NCBI GenBank assembly: GCA_029932545.1
Contig: JAOZPW010000120.1
Location: 1-10,849 of the forward strand
Direction: 5' to 3'
Length of the DNA stretch: 10,849 nucleotides
DNA from: Thermoanaerobaculales bacterium
Lineage (GTDB): Bacteria; Acidobacteriota; Thermoanaerobaculia; Thermoanaerobaculales; Sulfomarinibacteraceae
Positions within the stretch are counted from its first letter, which is position 1. Each line of letters starts with the position of its first letter. Positions 1 through 6,594 of the stretch are shown here, piece by piece. Below the pieces are notes generated by a model. That model had not been told where the DNA came from. It saw only the letters and a program-made list of their open reading frames with translations, and did not search any database. A program made the translations under genes and the position numbers.

Positions 1-212
1 GCGTGAACCGAGAATTCTCCGGCCAAGTCGTCCCTTTGCATTTGCAGCATATCCCGCCGAACGATCTGTTCTTCCAGCGTCTTAGTGCTCGACAGGAAGA
101 GCCGGATGTTGACGGCAGTCAACACCAGGCCTATCAAGACCGCTACCCCCGTCAGGATCCACACCGGCCGGGTGTTCGAGCGAGGCTTGGAAGCAAGGTT
201 GGCAACAATCAC
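1..212 (-). CDS. pilN: PilN/GspM-like inner-membrane assembly protein, 5' part only
   Basis: The gene runs off the left edge, leaving the first 70 residues. It starts with GTG at 212, which overlaps the TGA of the upstream PilM-like gene as GTGA, so the two are translationally coupled. The protein opens IVANLASKPRSNTRPVW, like the N-terminus of many PilN-type proteins, followed by one hydrophobic segment at about residues 17-40 and then a charged, probably coiled-coil stretch (KTLEEQIVRRDMLQMQRDDL). PilN is a bitopic inner-membrane protein that binds cytoplasmic PilM through its short N-terminal tail and forms a periplasmic ring with PilO. That role is inferred from family and gene order; GspL/GspM of type II secretion is the alternative. 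The periplasmic domain is outside the window. Confidence 0.85.
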   Translation of the reverse strand, partial: MIVANLASKPRSNTRPVWILTGVAVLIGLVLTAVNIRLFLSSTKTLEEQIVRRDMLQMQRDDLAGEFSVH

Positions 213-1126
213 GGCGCCCCCCCGTTCAAAACGGCGGCCATCGGCGCGAGCCGGGCGCTGCCGAGAGTTGATGCCAAGTTGACATCCGGGCAGATCTGCC
301 GCGCATCGGGGATACGAACCGCAACACCAGGTTGTCGCTCCAACAATCCTGCAATCGATCGAACTGTTGCCTCCTCAGAAGCACTGACGACAGCCTCAAT
401 ATCACCATCAATCGCCATCGTGGTCCGAATGTAGCTCATCGCCAGGGCGATCTCTCTTTCTACTCCTTGCCAGGACCCTCCGGACTGTGGCAGAGGTTTG
501 GTTCTGATAAAGCGGACGCCTCCATCGGTGACAACCGCCATCGACAGCAACGAGTCCTCCTGTTGGACAATCACCCGATGTACGGCCAAAGAGGCCGGTT
601 CCAGAACAAAGGCGTAGACCCTTGGCACCACCAGCCCCGGACTGATGCCTGCGCCCTCAAAAGCGCTCTCCAAATGGGCGATCGCCGTCTCGGACATTGT
701 AGAACAGAGCACCTGCTGTTGGTCTCCCCCGAAACTCTGGATTGAAGCCGCAATTCGCAGATCGGCAGGAGCGATCGGGAGGAGTTTCTTCAGACGCCAA
801 CGAAGAACGTCCTGCAGATCCGCTCGACGGCGAGGCAACTCTCCGGCCTCCATCAAGAAACACCGAACCCAGTGAGTTGGAATGACGACGGCCACTCTTC
901 GGACCCCGTTGATCGTCTCCTGAAGCGAGGTCAAGAGGCCCGTCAGGCGTTGTTCGTCCACACTTTGGAGTCCGGCGACCCCCAAGTGGAAAATATCCTC
1001 GGGTACGGCTACCGCAGCACAACGGTCCCCAGTCTTGCGGTCCCGGTGCACGACGACCAGCTTTTGACCATCCAGGCTCCAGACAGTGTCCGGCGGAGGG
1101 GTCGAGAACAGCGTCTTCCAGTTCAT
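209..1126 (-). CDS. pilM: PilM/GspL-like cytoplasmic assembly-platform protein
   Basis: A 305-residue protein with no membrane segment, located between GspE and a PilN-like gene, the usual place of PilM or the cytoplasmic part of GspL. Visible PilM-type features are the DLQDVLRWRLKKLLPIAPADL stretch at about 103-123 and the following alternating strands and helices (VLCSTMSETAIAHLESAFEGAG, about 139-160), consistent with the actin-like fold. The N-terminal nucleotide motif, normally close to GLDIG-S-S, is replaced here by WSLDGQKLVVVH at about residues 16-27, so ATP binding is doubtful. ATG at 1126 overlaps the gspE stop as ATGA, and its own stop overlaps the next start as GTGA. Its expected role is to link the ATPase to the inner-membrane PilN ring. 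Whether the machine is a pilus or a type II secretion system cannot be told from this gene. Confidence 0.82.
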   Translation of the reverse strand: MNWKTLFSTPPPDTVWSLDGQKLVVVHRDRKTGDRCAAVAVPEDIFHLGVAGLQSVDEQRLTGLLTSLQETINGVRRVAVVIPTHWVRCFLMEAGELPRRRADLQDVLRWRLKKLLPIAPADLRIAASIQSFGGDQQQVLCSTMSETAIAHLESAFEGAGISPGLVVPRVYAFVLEPASLAVHRVIVQQEDSLLSMAVVTDGGVRFIRTKPLPQSGGSWQGVEREIALAMSYIRTTMAIDGDIEAVVSASEEATVRSIAGLLERQPGVAVRIPDARQICPDVNLASTLGSARLAPMAAVLNGGAP

Positions 1127-2766
1127 TCGACGAACGTCACCTTGTTGATATCATGAAGGGTGGTCTCCCCCCCGAATACCTTTTGGAGGGCGGATTCCCT
1201 CAAGAAACGCATACCTTCCGCCTTGGCGGCGCGCTTGATCTCCGCCGCCGGTCGCCGATCGAGAATCAGCTGACGGATGTTATCCGAAAGATTGAGCAAT
1301 TCGGCGATCGCCAGACGCCCGCGGAATCCGGTGCCGTTGCACTCGATGCAGCCCGCCCCTTCGTAGAAGACAAAATCCTGGTAACGGTCCGGTTCAAGGC
1401 CGGAATCTTCCAACAACTCGTCACTGACCGTACCCTGCCTCTTGCAGTGGGGGCAGATCTTCCGAACCAACCGCTGAGCCAAGACGCAGTTGAGGGCAGA
1501 CACAAAATTGTAGAGATCGACGTTCATGTTGAGGAACCGCCCGATGACGTCGACGACATTGTTGGCATGAACGGTGGTGAAGACCAGATGACCGGTCAGG
1601 GCCGCCTGGACCGCAATGGCTGCGGTCTCCTCGTCTCGGATCTCACCGACCATAACCTTGTCCGGATCGTGACGGAGGATCGAACGAAGACCTCGGGCAA
1701 ATGTCAGACCCTTCTTCTCGTTGACCGGGATCTGAGTAATACCGGCCATCTGATACTCGACCGGATCCTCGATCGTGACGATCTTGTCCTCGGACGAAAG
1801 AATCTCCGCCAGGCAGGCATAGAGGGTGGTGGTCTTGCCCGAACCGGTTGGCCCGGTGACCAGGACCATGCCGTAGGGTTCATTGATGAACTTCCGTAAC
1901 TGCCGGCGAGTGTCGTCTTCGAGGCCCAAGACCGTGAGATCCAGGGTCTTGAACTCCTCGTTGGTGCTCTCCTTGTCCAGGATCCGGATCACCGCATCCT
2001 CACCGTGCACGGTCGGCATGATCGAAACACGGAAGTCGATCGTACGCCCCGCCATTCGCACCTTGAAGCGCCCGTCTTGCGGAACGCGCTTTTCGGCAAT
2101 ATCCAACTCCGACACAACCTTGATCCGGCTGATGATCGTCGAGTGATGGCGCTTGTCGATCGGCTTCATCGCCTGGTAGAGCACACCGTCGATCCGGTAT
2201 TTGACGATGACCTCACGCTCTTGGGTTTCGATGTGAATGTCCGATGCCCGGCGCTGGATGGCGTTGAACAGGAACGTGTCTACCAGTCGGATGATCGGAC
2301 TCTGGTCCGCCGTGATGCTGTCGATCGACAGCACCTCTTCGCCGTCCTCGGAGTCCTGCACCAGCTGGAGTTGGAAGCCCTCGGTCGCCTGGTCCAGCAC
2401 CCGCTGGGTCGACTCGGACTTCTCCAAAATATCGGCAATCCGGGACAGTGGGCCGACCACGACATCCAACGGCATGGCCAGCAGCATCTCGATCTCGTTG
2501 ACGTCAACGACGTTCGTCGGATCGGCCATCACGACCGTCAAGACTCCGTCATCGAGAACCTGCGGAAGAAAGTGGTAGCGCAACATCACGTCCACGGGGA
2601 TCGTCCGGAAGAGTTCGGCGTCAACGTGAAATTCATCCAGGGGATCAAAAGGCAGGTCGAAATCCTCGGCCAACTTCTTCGCCTCGGCAATATCGCTCCC
2701 TACCTCGACCTCGACCCCGTGGTCGAGTATCTCAAGCGCTTTGTCCATGTGTTCGTTCGTTGCCAT
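1123..2766 (-). CDS. gspE: GspE/PilB-family secretion ATPase
   Basis: A 547-residue hexameric ATPase that powers pilin or pseudopilin assembly from the cytoplasmic face of the inner membrane. Domains in order: an MshEN/GspE N-terminal domain at about 35-115 (LPFDPLDEFHVDAELFRTIP onward), then the N2 and ATPase domains. Walker A is GPTGSGKT at 305-312, the Asp box TIEDPVEY about 331-338, Walker B VMVGEIRDEE at 371-380, and the His box about 392-401 (GHLVFTTVHAN). A zinc-binding tetracysteine is complete: CPHC at 438-441 and CIEC at 473-476. Length is typical. ATG at 2766 lies 3 bases after the gspF stop, with a G-rich stretch (GGGTAGGG) just upstream; the Met at residue 7 is an alternative start. 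PilB and GspE are hard to separate by eye. Confidence 0.97.
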   Translation of the reverse strand: MATNEHMDKALEILDHGVEVEVGSDIAEAKKLAEDFDLPFDPLDEFHVDAELFRTIPVDVMLRYHFLPQVLDDGVLTVVMADPTNVVDVNEIEMLLAMPLDVVVGPLSRIADILEKSESTQRVLDQATEGFQLQLVQDSEDGEEVLSIDSITADQSPIIRLVDTFLFNAIQRRASDIHIETQEREVIVKYRIDGVLYQAMKPIDKRHHSTIISRIKVVSELDIAEKRVPQDGRFKVRMAGRTIDFRVSIMPTVHGEDAVIRILDKESTNEEFKTLDLTVLGLEDDTRRQLRKFINEPYGMVLVTGPTGSGKTTTLYACLAEILSSEDKIVTIEDPVEYQMAGITQIPVNEKKGLTFARGLRSILRHDPDKVMVGEIRDEETAAIAVQAALTGHLVFTTVHANNVVDVIGRFLNMNVDLYNFVSALNCVLAQRLVRKICPHCKRQGTVSDELLEDSGLEPDRYQDFVFYEGAGCIECNGTGFRGRLAIAELLNLSDNIRQLILDRRPAAEIKRAAKAEGMRFLRESALQKVFGGETTLHDINKVTFVE

Positions 2767-2769
2767 GCC

Positions 2770-3978
2770 CTACCCGATCTTCGTTACCAACGTAAGCAGT
2801 GGATAATACACCGCCAACAACAATCCGGCGACGATGACGCCCATTACAACGAGAATCAACGGCTCGAACAGTGAGACCAATCGGCCCAGAGCAAACTCGA
2901 TCTCCTCGTCGAAGAACTCCGAAGTGTGGACCAACATTTCCGGAAGGGCGCCCGTCGCCTCGCCGACCCGCATCATTGCCAGCGCCATCACCGGAGTAAT
3001 CCCTGTGTCCTCAACGGAATCCGACAAAGAGCGTCCCTCTCGGACCTCCTGTACGCAGCTCGACAATACCTTGGAAATCCACGTGTTGTTGATCGAAGAG
3101 GCGGCAGTTTCCAGGGCCGGCACCATCGGGGTTCCCCCACTCAGCAGAACCGAGAGGGAACGGCTGAACTGCGACAAAGAGAACAAATGAGCCAAACGAC
3201 CGACCAGTGGAATCTTGAGGCGCCACCGGTCAGTGGTCAACCGTCCACTTGGCATTCGTACCCATGCCTTGAAGCCAAATACTGCCGCAAACCCCCCAAA
3301 AATCAAAAGAAGGAAATTACCCTGCACGAAGTCGGAAAGCCCCATCACGGACCTCGTCACCAGAGGCAACTCACTGTCGAACGAGACGTAGAACCCGGCG
3401 AAGCTGGGGATGACGTAGGCCACCAAAAGAATAATGAGGCAGACCGACAACAAGACCAAGACCGCCGGATAGGTCAGGGCGGCGATGATCTTCTTCCGCA
3501 TCTCCTCGACAATGCGTTGATACTCGACGAATCGCTGGAGTACCGACTCCAGTTCGCCCGATTGCTCGCCGGCACGAAGGGTGTTGGAGTACAAACGGGG
3601 AAAAACATCTCCAAGCGAGGCAAATGCGTCAGACAGAGCAATTCCGGTCGTCACCTGCTGATGGACCTTGTCCAACAGAGCCCTGAAATGAGGTGCAGTC
3701 TGTTGGGCCTTGAGTAATTCCAGTGATTGTGCCAGCGGCAGGCCCGCGTGGAGCAGCGTCCTCAACTGTGTATTGAACAGGAGGAAATCAACACTGGGCA
3801 CCTTTTCCCGACGCCTCAAGAAGGGAATGCCCATTGCCGATCCGGCCCGCGTTACCGAGAAGACATGAAGCCCTTCGGCCTCCAACTCATGGCGCAGGGC
3901 CTCTTGGGACCCAGCCATTCGCCGGCTTTCCAACACTCTCCCATCCGGAGTTCCTAAACGACAGACGAACTCAGGCAC
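2770..3978 (-). CDS. gspF: GspF/PilC-family inner-membrane platform protein
   Basis: A 402-residue polytopic inner-membrane protein that forms the assembly platform acted on by GspE. It has two T2SSF repeats, about residues 66-189 and 268-389, each with its GE-x-(S/T)-G signature: GEQSGELESVL at about 137-147 and GEATGALPEML at about 339-349. Three hydrophobic segments are visible, at about 171-191, 221-237 and 371-391, the usual number. The start is GTG at 3978: it lies 4 bases after the upstream stop and has AAGGA seven bases before it. The N-terminus (PEFVCRLGTPDGRVLESRR) matches the usual beginning of the family (a short strand, a G-x-x-x-x-G turn, then a helix), so the start is likely right. 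It sits directly before gspE in a packed operon. Confidence 0.97.
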   Translation of the reverse strand: MPEFVCRLGTPDGRVLESRRMAGSQEALRHELEAEGLHVFSVTRAGSAMGIPFLRRREKVPSVDFLLFNTQLRTLLHAGLPLAQSLELLKAQQTAPHFRALLDKVHQQVTTGIALSDAFASLGDVFPRLYSNTLRAGEQSGELESVLQRFVEYQRIVEEMRKKIIAALTYPAVLVLLSVCLIILLVAYVIPSFAGFYVSFDSELPLVTRSVMGLSDFVQGNFLLLIFGGFAAVFGFKAWVRMPSGRLTTDRWRLKIPLVGRLAHLFSLSQFSRSLSVLLSGGTPMVPALETAASSINNTWISKVLSSCVQEVREGRSLSDSVEDTGITPVMALAMMRVGEATGALPEMLVHTSEFFDEEIEFALGRLVSLFEPLILVVMGVIVAGLLLAVYYPLLTLVTKIG

Positions 3979-3982
3979 TCGG

Positions 3983-4705
3983 CTATCCTTCCGGTAACGC
4001 CTTGACGATCAGCACCAGGCCCTGTTCGCTGTCCTCGGTCTCACCCGCACCAATGACCACTTCCTGGTTCTGAGACAACACAACCCGTGTTCTCAAGATT
4101 TCTTTTGCACCCTCGGAACCTTCACGCTCCAGGACCAGCGGATGGAGATCTAAACGGAGAGTCTGATTGGGAATCCCGAAAGCCGTCGGCTCCAAACGGT
4201 GGTCCAACACCGTGACCGAAATTCTGAAACCTTCACTCAGCTCAACGGAAATCTCATCCCCGGTCACCCCTCCAAGATTTGCGCTGCCCAATTCCCGGTA
4301 GAACTTAAACGGAAACATCTTTTTAAGGCGCTGCCCTGCCTGGTGGCCGCCGGCTACCGAGATCGGGACCGTCGAGCCTTCCAAAAGTTCTACGTGGAGT
4401 CGAAAGGACGACGGTTTTTGGTCGAGTCGTTCGATGACCTCGGCTATCGCAGTCATGACGCCCGCCTGGTCACGAACGGTCAGACGGCCCTTGGCCGGCT
4501 GCACCATCACGCTGCCTTCATCGCTCAACATCGGCTGAATAGCAGCAGAAATCTCGGCCACCTTGGCGTGTTCCACCCTGAAGACCCGGACGACAACATC
4601 ATTCTGGTCTGCGTGTGCCGCAGGGACAATCGATGCCAAACAGGCCAGGACACAAATCGTGACCACCACACGCCCGCAGGCCCCAATCTCTTCTCGACAC
4701 CTCAT
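3983..4705 (-). CDS. Short exported protein with secretin-type domains
   Basis: A 240-residue protein with a signal peptide (hydrophobic core about 13-30, cleavage probably after AHA at 32). Residues about 37-95 (VVVRVFRVEHAKVAEISAAI through IAEVIERLD) read as a secretin N-domain, the ring-forming module of GspD/PilQ. The C-terminal third is strand-rich and ends RTRVVLSQNQEVVIGAGETE, which resembles the strand pattern near the end of secretin C-domains. The protein is far shorter than a full secretin (usually over 500 residues), and I see no long amphipathic barrel region. It may be a mini-secretin-like accessory or periplasmic ring component rather than the outer-membrane channel. ATG at 4705 overlaps the anti-sigma stop (TAATG) and has GGAG five bases upstream. 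Domain assignment is moderate; function is not established. Confidence 0.8.
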   Translation of the reverse strand: MRCREEIGACGRVVVTICVLACLASIVPAAHADQNDVVVRVFRVEHAKVAEISAAIQPMLSDEGSVMVQPAKGRLTVRDQAGVMTAIAEVIERLDQKPSSFRLHVELLEGSTVPISVAGGHQAGQRLKKMFPFKFYRELGSANLGGVTGDEISVELSEGFRISVTVLDHRLEPTAFGIPNQTLRLDLHPLVLEREGSEGAKEILRTRVVLSQNQEVVIGAGETEDSEQGLVLIVKALPEG

Positions 4706-5223
4706 TACAACTCCATCTTTTCGTTGACAACAAAGTAAACCGCCGTCATTTCGCTGTCGGACCCGGCAAATTGATAGACCCGGACCTCGGATTCCGGCAT
4801 TTGAACTTCAAGCCTCGGGGGTACCACAAAGTCCTCGACCGGCTCTTCGGAGTCGGCCGCCGTAACCACCGCAGCCGGGGTATCGGCGCCCCAGGGCGCA
4901 ACACGCCACAATAAACCCCCACCCAGGACGATCACACACACTGCGGCAGCCGCCAACCAATGCCTGGACCGTGGCGCCAGCCGACTGCGAAGGCGTTCCT
5001 GACGAATCAGCGCATTGACGGCCTCGGCGCACTCGCTCACCGCGCAGTCGTCGGTCTTCACCGGCACGCCGGCGACCAACAGAAGGGACGGCTCGAGAAC
5101 AGCCGCCTCCGCCCTGCATCGACTGCAAGTCTGCAGGTGCCCCCGAAAGGCGCGCCGGTCGTCACCCTCGAGGCAATCCTCCAGATAATCGTCGATACTC
5201 CTCATAAACCTTTGGCAATCCAT
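4705..5223 (-). CDS. Zinc-finger (ZAS/zf-HC2) membrane anti-sigma factor
   Basis: A 172-residue protein with the layout of ECF anti-sigma factors. The N-terminal cytoplasmic domain carries the zinc motif H-x3-C-x2-C at H29, C33 and C36, with C3 and C17 as possible extra ligands. One membrane helix lies at about 89-107, and a small periplasmic tail ends VYQFAGSDSEMTAVYFVVNEKMEL. This class binds and holds the cognate sigma factor at the membrane until a signal releases it. Its ATG directly follows the sigma-factor stop (TAGATG), with GGAGG just upstream, so the pair is co-translated, which is the usual arrangement for a cognate pair. Two further cysteines, C60 and C65, lie in the linker. The inducing signal cannot be read from the sequence. 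Confidence 0.92.
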   Translation of the reverse strand: MDCQRFMRSIDDYLEDCLEGDDRRAFRGHLQTCSRCRAEAAVLEPSLLLVAGVPVKTDDCAVSECAEAVNALIRQERLRSRLAPRSRHWLAAAAVCVIVLGGGLLWRVAPWGADTPAAVVTAADSEEPVEDFVVPPRLEVQMPESEVRVYQFAGSDSEMTAVYFVVNEKMEL

Positions 5224-5859
5224 CTATTTCCTCCGAGAGGCAGGAAGATACTCGGGAAATTTATTTTCAATTTCCTGCCGAAGCGTCTTCCTGGCCTGAA
5301 AAATATGATTACGAACCGTCGTCGTCGTACACCCGAGGATCTCGGCAACTTCAGCGGTCTCCAAATCTTCGATCTCCCTCAATACAAAAGCCGCCTTCTG
5401 CTGAGGACTCAAAGCCGGCAATAGCTGAGCGATCACCGAGCTGACATCTCCCTCCTCGGCCGCAAGGGAGGTCGGTTCGCTCTCTCCTACCAGGCGAAGC
5501 CGATGCTCCATCCCGGCCTGATGGGTCCTGCCTCGGCTTTTCCGGGACCGAATCAGGTCAATGGCAACATTGGTTCCGATGCGGTAAACCCAGGTCGCGA
5601 AACTCCAACGCGGATCGTAACGATCCAATTGCTGCCAGGCCTTGAGAAAGGCCATCTGAACCACATCCCAGCCCTCGGCATCGTCATTGAGAATACGGGC
5701 AACCGCCCGGTGCAACCCGCCCGAGTGCCGCTTGACCAGAGACGCGAATGCCTGCTCGTCACCGCCCCGGGCATCCAGGGCGAGGCGCCGGTCATCCCTC
5801 GAGGGCGTTCCGCCGTTGTTTGTTATTCCTGTCACGATGGACAGCATCTCCTTCACCAC
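5224..5859 (-). CDS. ECF (RpoE-type) RNA polymerase sigma factor
   Basis: A 211-residue group-4 sigma factor. Region 2 spans about 38-107: the LVKRHSGGLHRAVARIL helix, the D-A-E-G-WDVVQMAFLKAW core and the FATWVYRIGTNVAIDLIRSRK segment that contacts the -10 element. Region 4 spans about 142-194, with LSPQQKAAFVLREIEDLETAEVA and a helix-turn-helix ending TTTTVRNHIFQARKTLR. There is no region 1 or 3, as expected. The chosen start is GTG at 5859, which has GGAG eight bases upstream; the ATG at 5847 is possible but its AAGGAG has no spacer. It is the first gene of the left-hand operon and is divergent from selW. It probably controls its own operon, including the secretion genes, but I could not identify a matching promoter pair in the 137-base divergent spacer. 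Confidence 0.94.
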   Translation of the reverse strand: MVKEMLSIVTGITNNGGTPSRDDRRLALDARGGDEQAFASLVKRHSGGLHRAVARILNDDAEGWDVVQMAFLKAWQQLDRYDPRWSFATWVYRIGTNVAIDLIRSRKSRGRTHQAGMEHRLRLVGESEPTSLAAEEGDVSSVIAQLLPALSPQQKAAFVLREIEDLETAEVAEILGCTTTTVRNHIFQARKTLRQEIENKFPEYLPASRRK

Positions 5860-5996
5860 AATTTCATCTCCGGGAAGTCTACGATTATCGCCCTTGTGTC
5901 GTTTAGCGAAGGCGAAAGCCCCGGAATATCTATCGCGCAGAAAGAGTTTACCTTCATTGGGCGCCGACCGCCCGAAAAGACGAAAAAGAGGTTGCC
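5860..5996. promoter_or_regulatory. Divergent spacer between the sigma-factor operon and selW
   Basis: Both flanking transcripts must start here or very near. On the plus strand the only clear signal is the selW ribosome-binding site, AGAGG at about 5987-5991, ending five bases before the ATG. On the minus strand GGAG at 5868-5871 serves the sigma gene. A GATAAT on the minus strand (5889-5884) resembles a -10 box but has no convincing -35 partner. No ECF-type GGAAC box was found. Confidence 0.4.
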
Positions 5997-6224
5997 ATGC
6001 GCATCACAATCGAATATTGCGTCGTTTGAAATTACCAACCCAGGGCCGCCGGTCTGGCGGCTGACCTCAAAAGGCGCTTCGGCGTCGATTCGAAGCTGAA
6101 CAAAGGCTCTCGAGGCGCCTTCGAAGTCCGAGCCGACGAAACGCTGGTCTTTTCCAAAAATAAACTCGGGAGGTTTCCGGAGCTCGGAGAGGTCGAAGCG
6201 GCGATTGCCAGGATGAGGTCCTGA
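5997..6224 (+). CDS. selW: SelW/Rdx-family selenoprotein with in-frame UGA (selenocysteine)
   Basis: The frame reads MRITIEYCVV-U-NYQPRAAGL and continues to a final TGA, giving 75 residues, the normal size of SelW-like proteins. The TGA at 6027-6029 is codon 11 and makes the redox motif C8-V-V-U11, the CxxU found in this thioredoxin-like family. Everything after it fits the family: PRAAGLAADL helix, FGV strand, a G-rich turn followed by GAFEVRADE, LVFSKNKLGRFPELGEV, and a terminal helix. Conservation on both sides of the TGA in one frame argues against a true stop. AGAGG lies five bases before the ATG. A SECIS-like hairpin follows the UGA. It is the only plus-strand gene here, divergent from the sigma operon. 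The role is presumably thiol-based redox; bacterial substrates are unknown. Alternatives are a decayed pseudogene or a sequencing change from TGT/TGC. Expression needs SelA, SelB, SelC and SelD, none of which is in the window. Confidence 0.9.
6044..6062 (+). promoter_or_regulatory. Bacterial SECIS-like hairpin in selW
   Basis: A 7-bp stem (6044-6050 with 6056-6062, six Watson-Crick pairs and one G-U at the base) closes a five-base loop GGUCU at 6051-6055. The loop begins 21 bases after the A of the UGA. In Escherichia coli fdhF the SelB-binding SECIS also presents GGUCU at the apex at a similar distance. Bacterial SECIS elements lie within the coding frame just after the UGA and usually have a G at the start of a small loop. 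The hairpin therefore supports recoding of the TGA at 6027-6029. It was found by eye; no folding energy was computed. Confidence 0.85.
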
Positions 6225-6284
6225 CTCACCAGGGCGGGACAGCGGCCGCAACAGATGACTGGATGCTATCCCCGGCCTTCGAGA

Positions 6285-6315
6285 GCGCCTTCGGCCCTCC
6301 CGCTCGGCGCATTTT
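6285..6315 (+). terminator. Weak candidate terminator downstream of selW
   Basis: GCGCC at 6285-6289 can pair with GGCGC at 6306-6310 around a 16-base loop, followed by ATTTT at 6311-6315. It lies 60 bases after the selW stop on the correct strand. The stem is only 5 bp and the T run is short and shared with the next palindrome, so this is tentative. Confidence 0.25.
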
Positions 6316-6366
6316 CCTCAAGGGCGACGAGGTTGGAATCGGGAGAGAATCGCCCCTTGAGGAAAA
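6312..6366. repeat. Long imperfect inverted repeat 1
   Basis: TTTTCCTCAAGGGCGA at 6312-6327 is matched by its reverse complement at 6350-6366, with one extra base in the right arm (GGGG against GGG). The loop is 22 bases. The arms end in T4 and A4 on the outside, which is the wrong order for a standard intrinsic terminator on either strand. It lies between convergent genes, so it may still act as a transcription barrier or mRNA 3'-end protector. Confidence 0.8.
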
Positions 6367-6369
6367 CGA

Positions 6370-6424
6370 CCTCGGCGGCCTCCTGCCCTCGGCCGAGACT
6401 CGGTTACTGAGGGTGCCGCCGAGG
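6370..6424. repeat. Nested inverted repeat 2
   Basis: The outer arms CCTCGGCGGC (6370-6379) and GCCGCCGAGG (6415-6424) are perfect 10-base complements. Inside, CCCTC (6386-6390) can pair with GAGGG (6409-6413), and within that CCGA can pair with TCGG around a GAC loop (6393-6403). Together they make a stepped hairpin starting four bases after inverted repeat 1. Confidence 0.75.
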
Positions 6425-6431
6425 GTTGCCC

Positions 6432-6494
6432 GGTCAGGCATTCTTCGCAACGTCTCCGTTCTCGGAAGGTCTGCCCGGTGAAGAAGGCCTGACC
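6432..6494. repeat. Long imperfect inverted repeat 3
   Basis: GGTCAGGCATTCTTC at 6432-6446 and its reverse complement at 6480-6494 match at 14 of 15 positions around a 33-base interior. The block TGCCCGGT occurs twice, once at the left arm (6427-6434) and once inside the right end (6472-6479). It begins eight bases after inverted repeat 2. Confidence 0.75.
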
Positions 6495-6499
6495 CCGCA

Positions 6500-6519
6500 C
6501 GCCCCGTCGGAGAGGGGCG
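6500..6519. repeat. Short GC hairpin
   Basis: CGCCCC at 6500-6505 pairs with GGGGCG at 6514-6519 around an eight-base loop. It has no T run on either side, so I do not call it a terminator. On the minus strand the surrounding sequence resembles the CCCCTC-loop-GGGG intergenic repeats common in large bacterial genomes. Confidence 0.5.
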
Positions 6520-6594
6520 CTCTTGGAGTTTGGGGTGATCGTCGGCTTCGGCGTCAGCAAACCGCGTCCGCGGCAGGGGCAGTTAACAGCGTCC

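Noticed and set aside
1153..2874. Long plus-strand ORFs (248 and 289 residues) opposite gspE and the end of gspF
   Set aside because: Their open frames are a by-product of the GC-rich codon pattern of genes with complete motifs on the other strand. The translations show no domain.
5884..5889. GATAAT on the minus strand as the sigma-operon -10 box
   Set aside because: The hexamer 17 bases upstream is CCTTCG, neither a sigma-70 nor an ECF -35. It could still be real, but I cannot support it.
6027..6029. TGA as the disabling mutation of a pseudogene
   Set aside because: The rest of the frame is intact, the TGA falls exactly at the redox U/C position of CxxU/C, and a SECIS-like hairpin follows. 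Chance placement there is unlikely.
5853..6251. 132-residue minus-strand ORF across selW
   Set aside because: It is antisense to the SelW frame, overlaps the sigma-factor start, has no recognisable domain, and no ribosome-binding site was identified for it. The plus-strand reading with a UGA selenocysteine explains the sequence much better.
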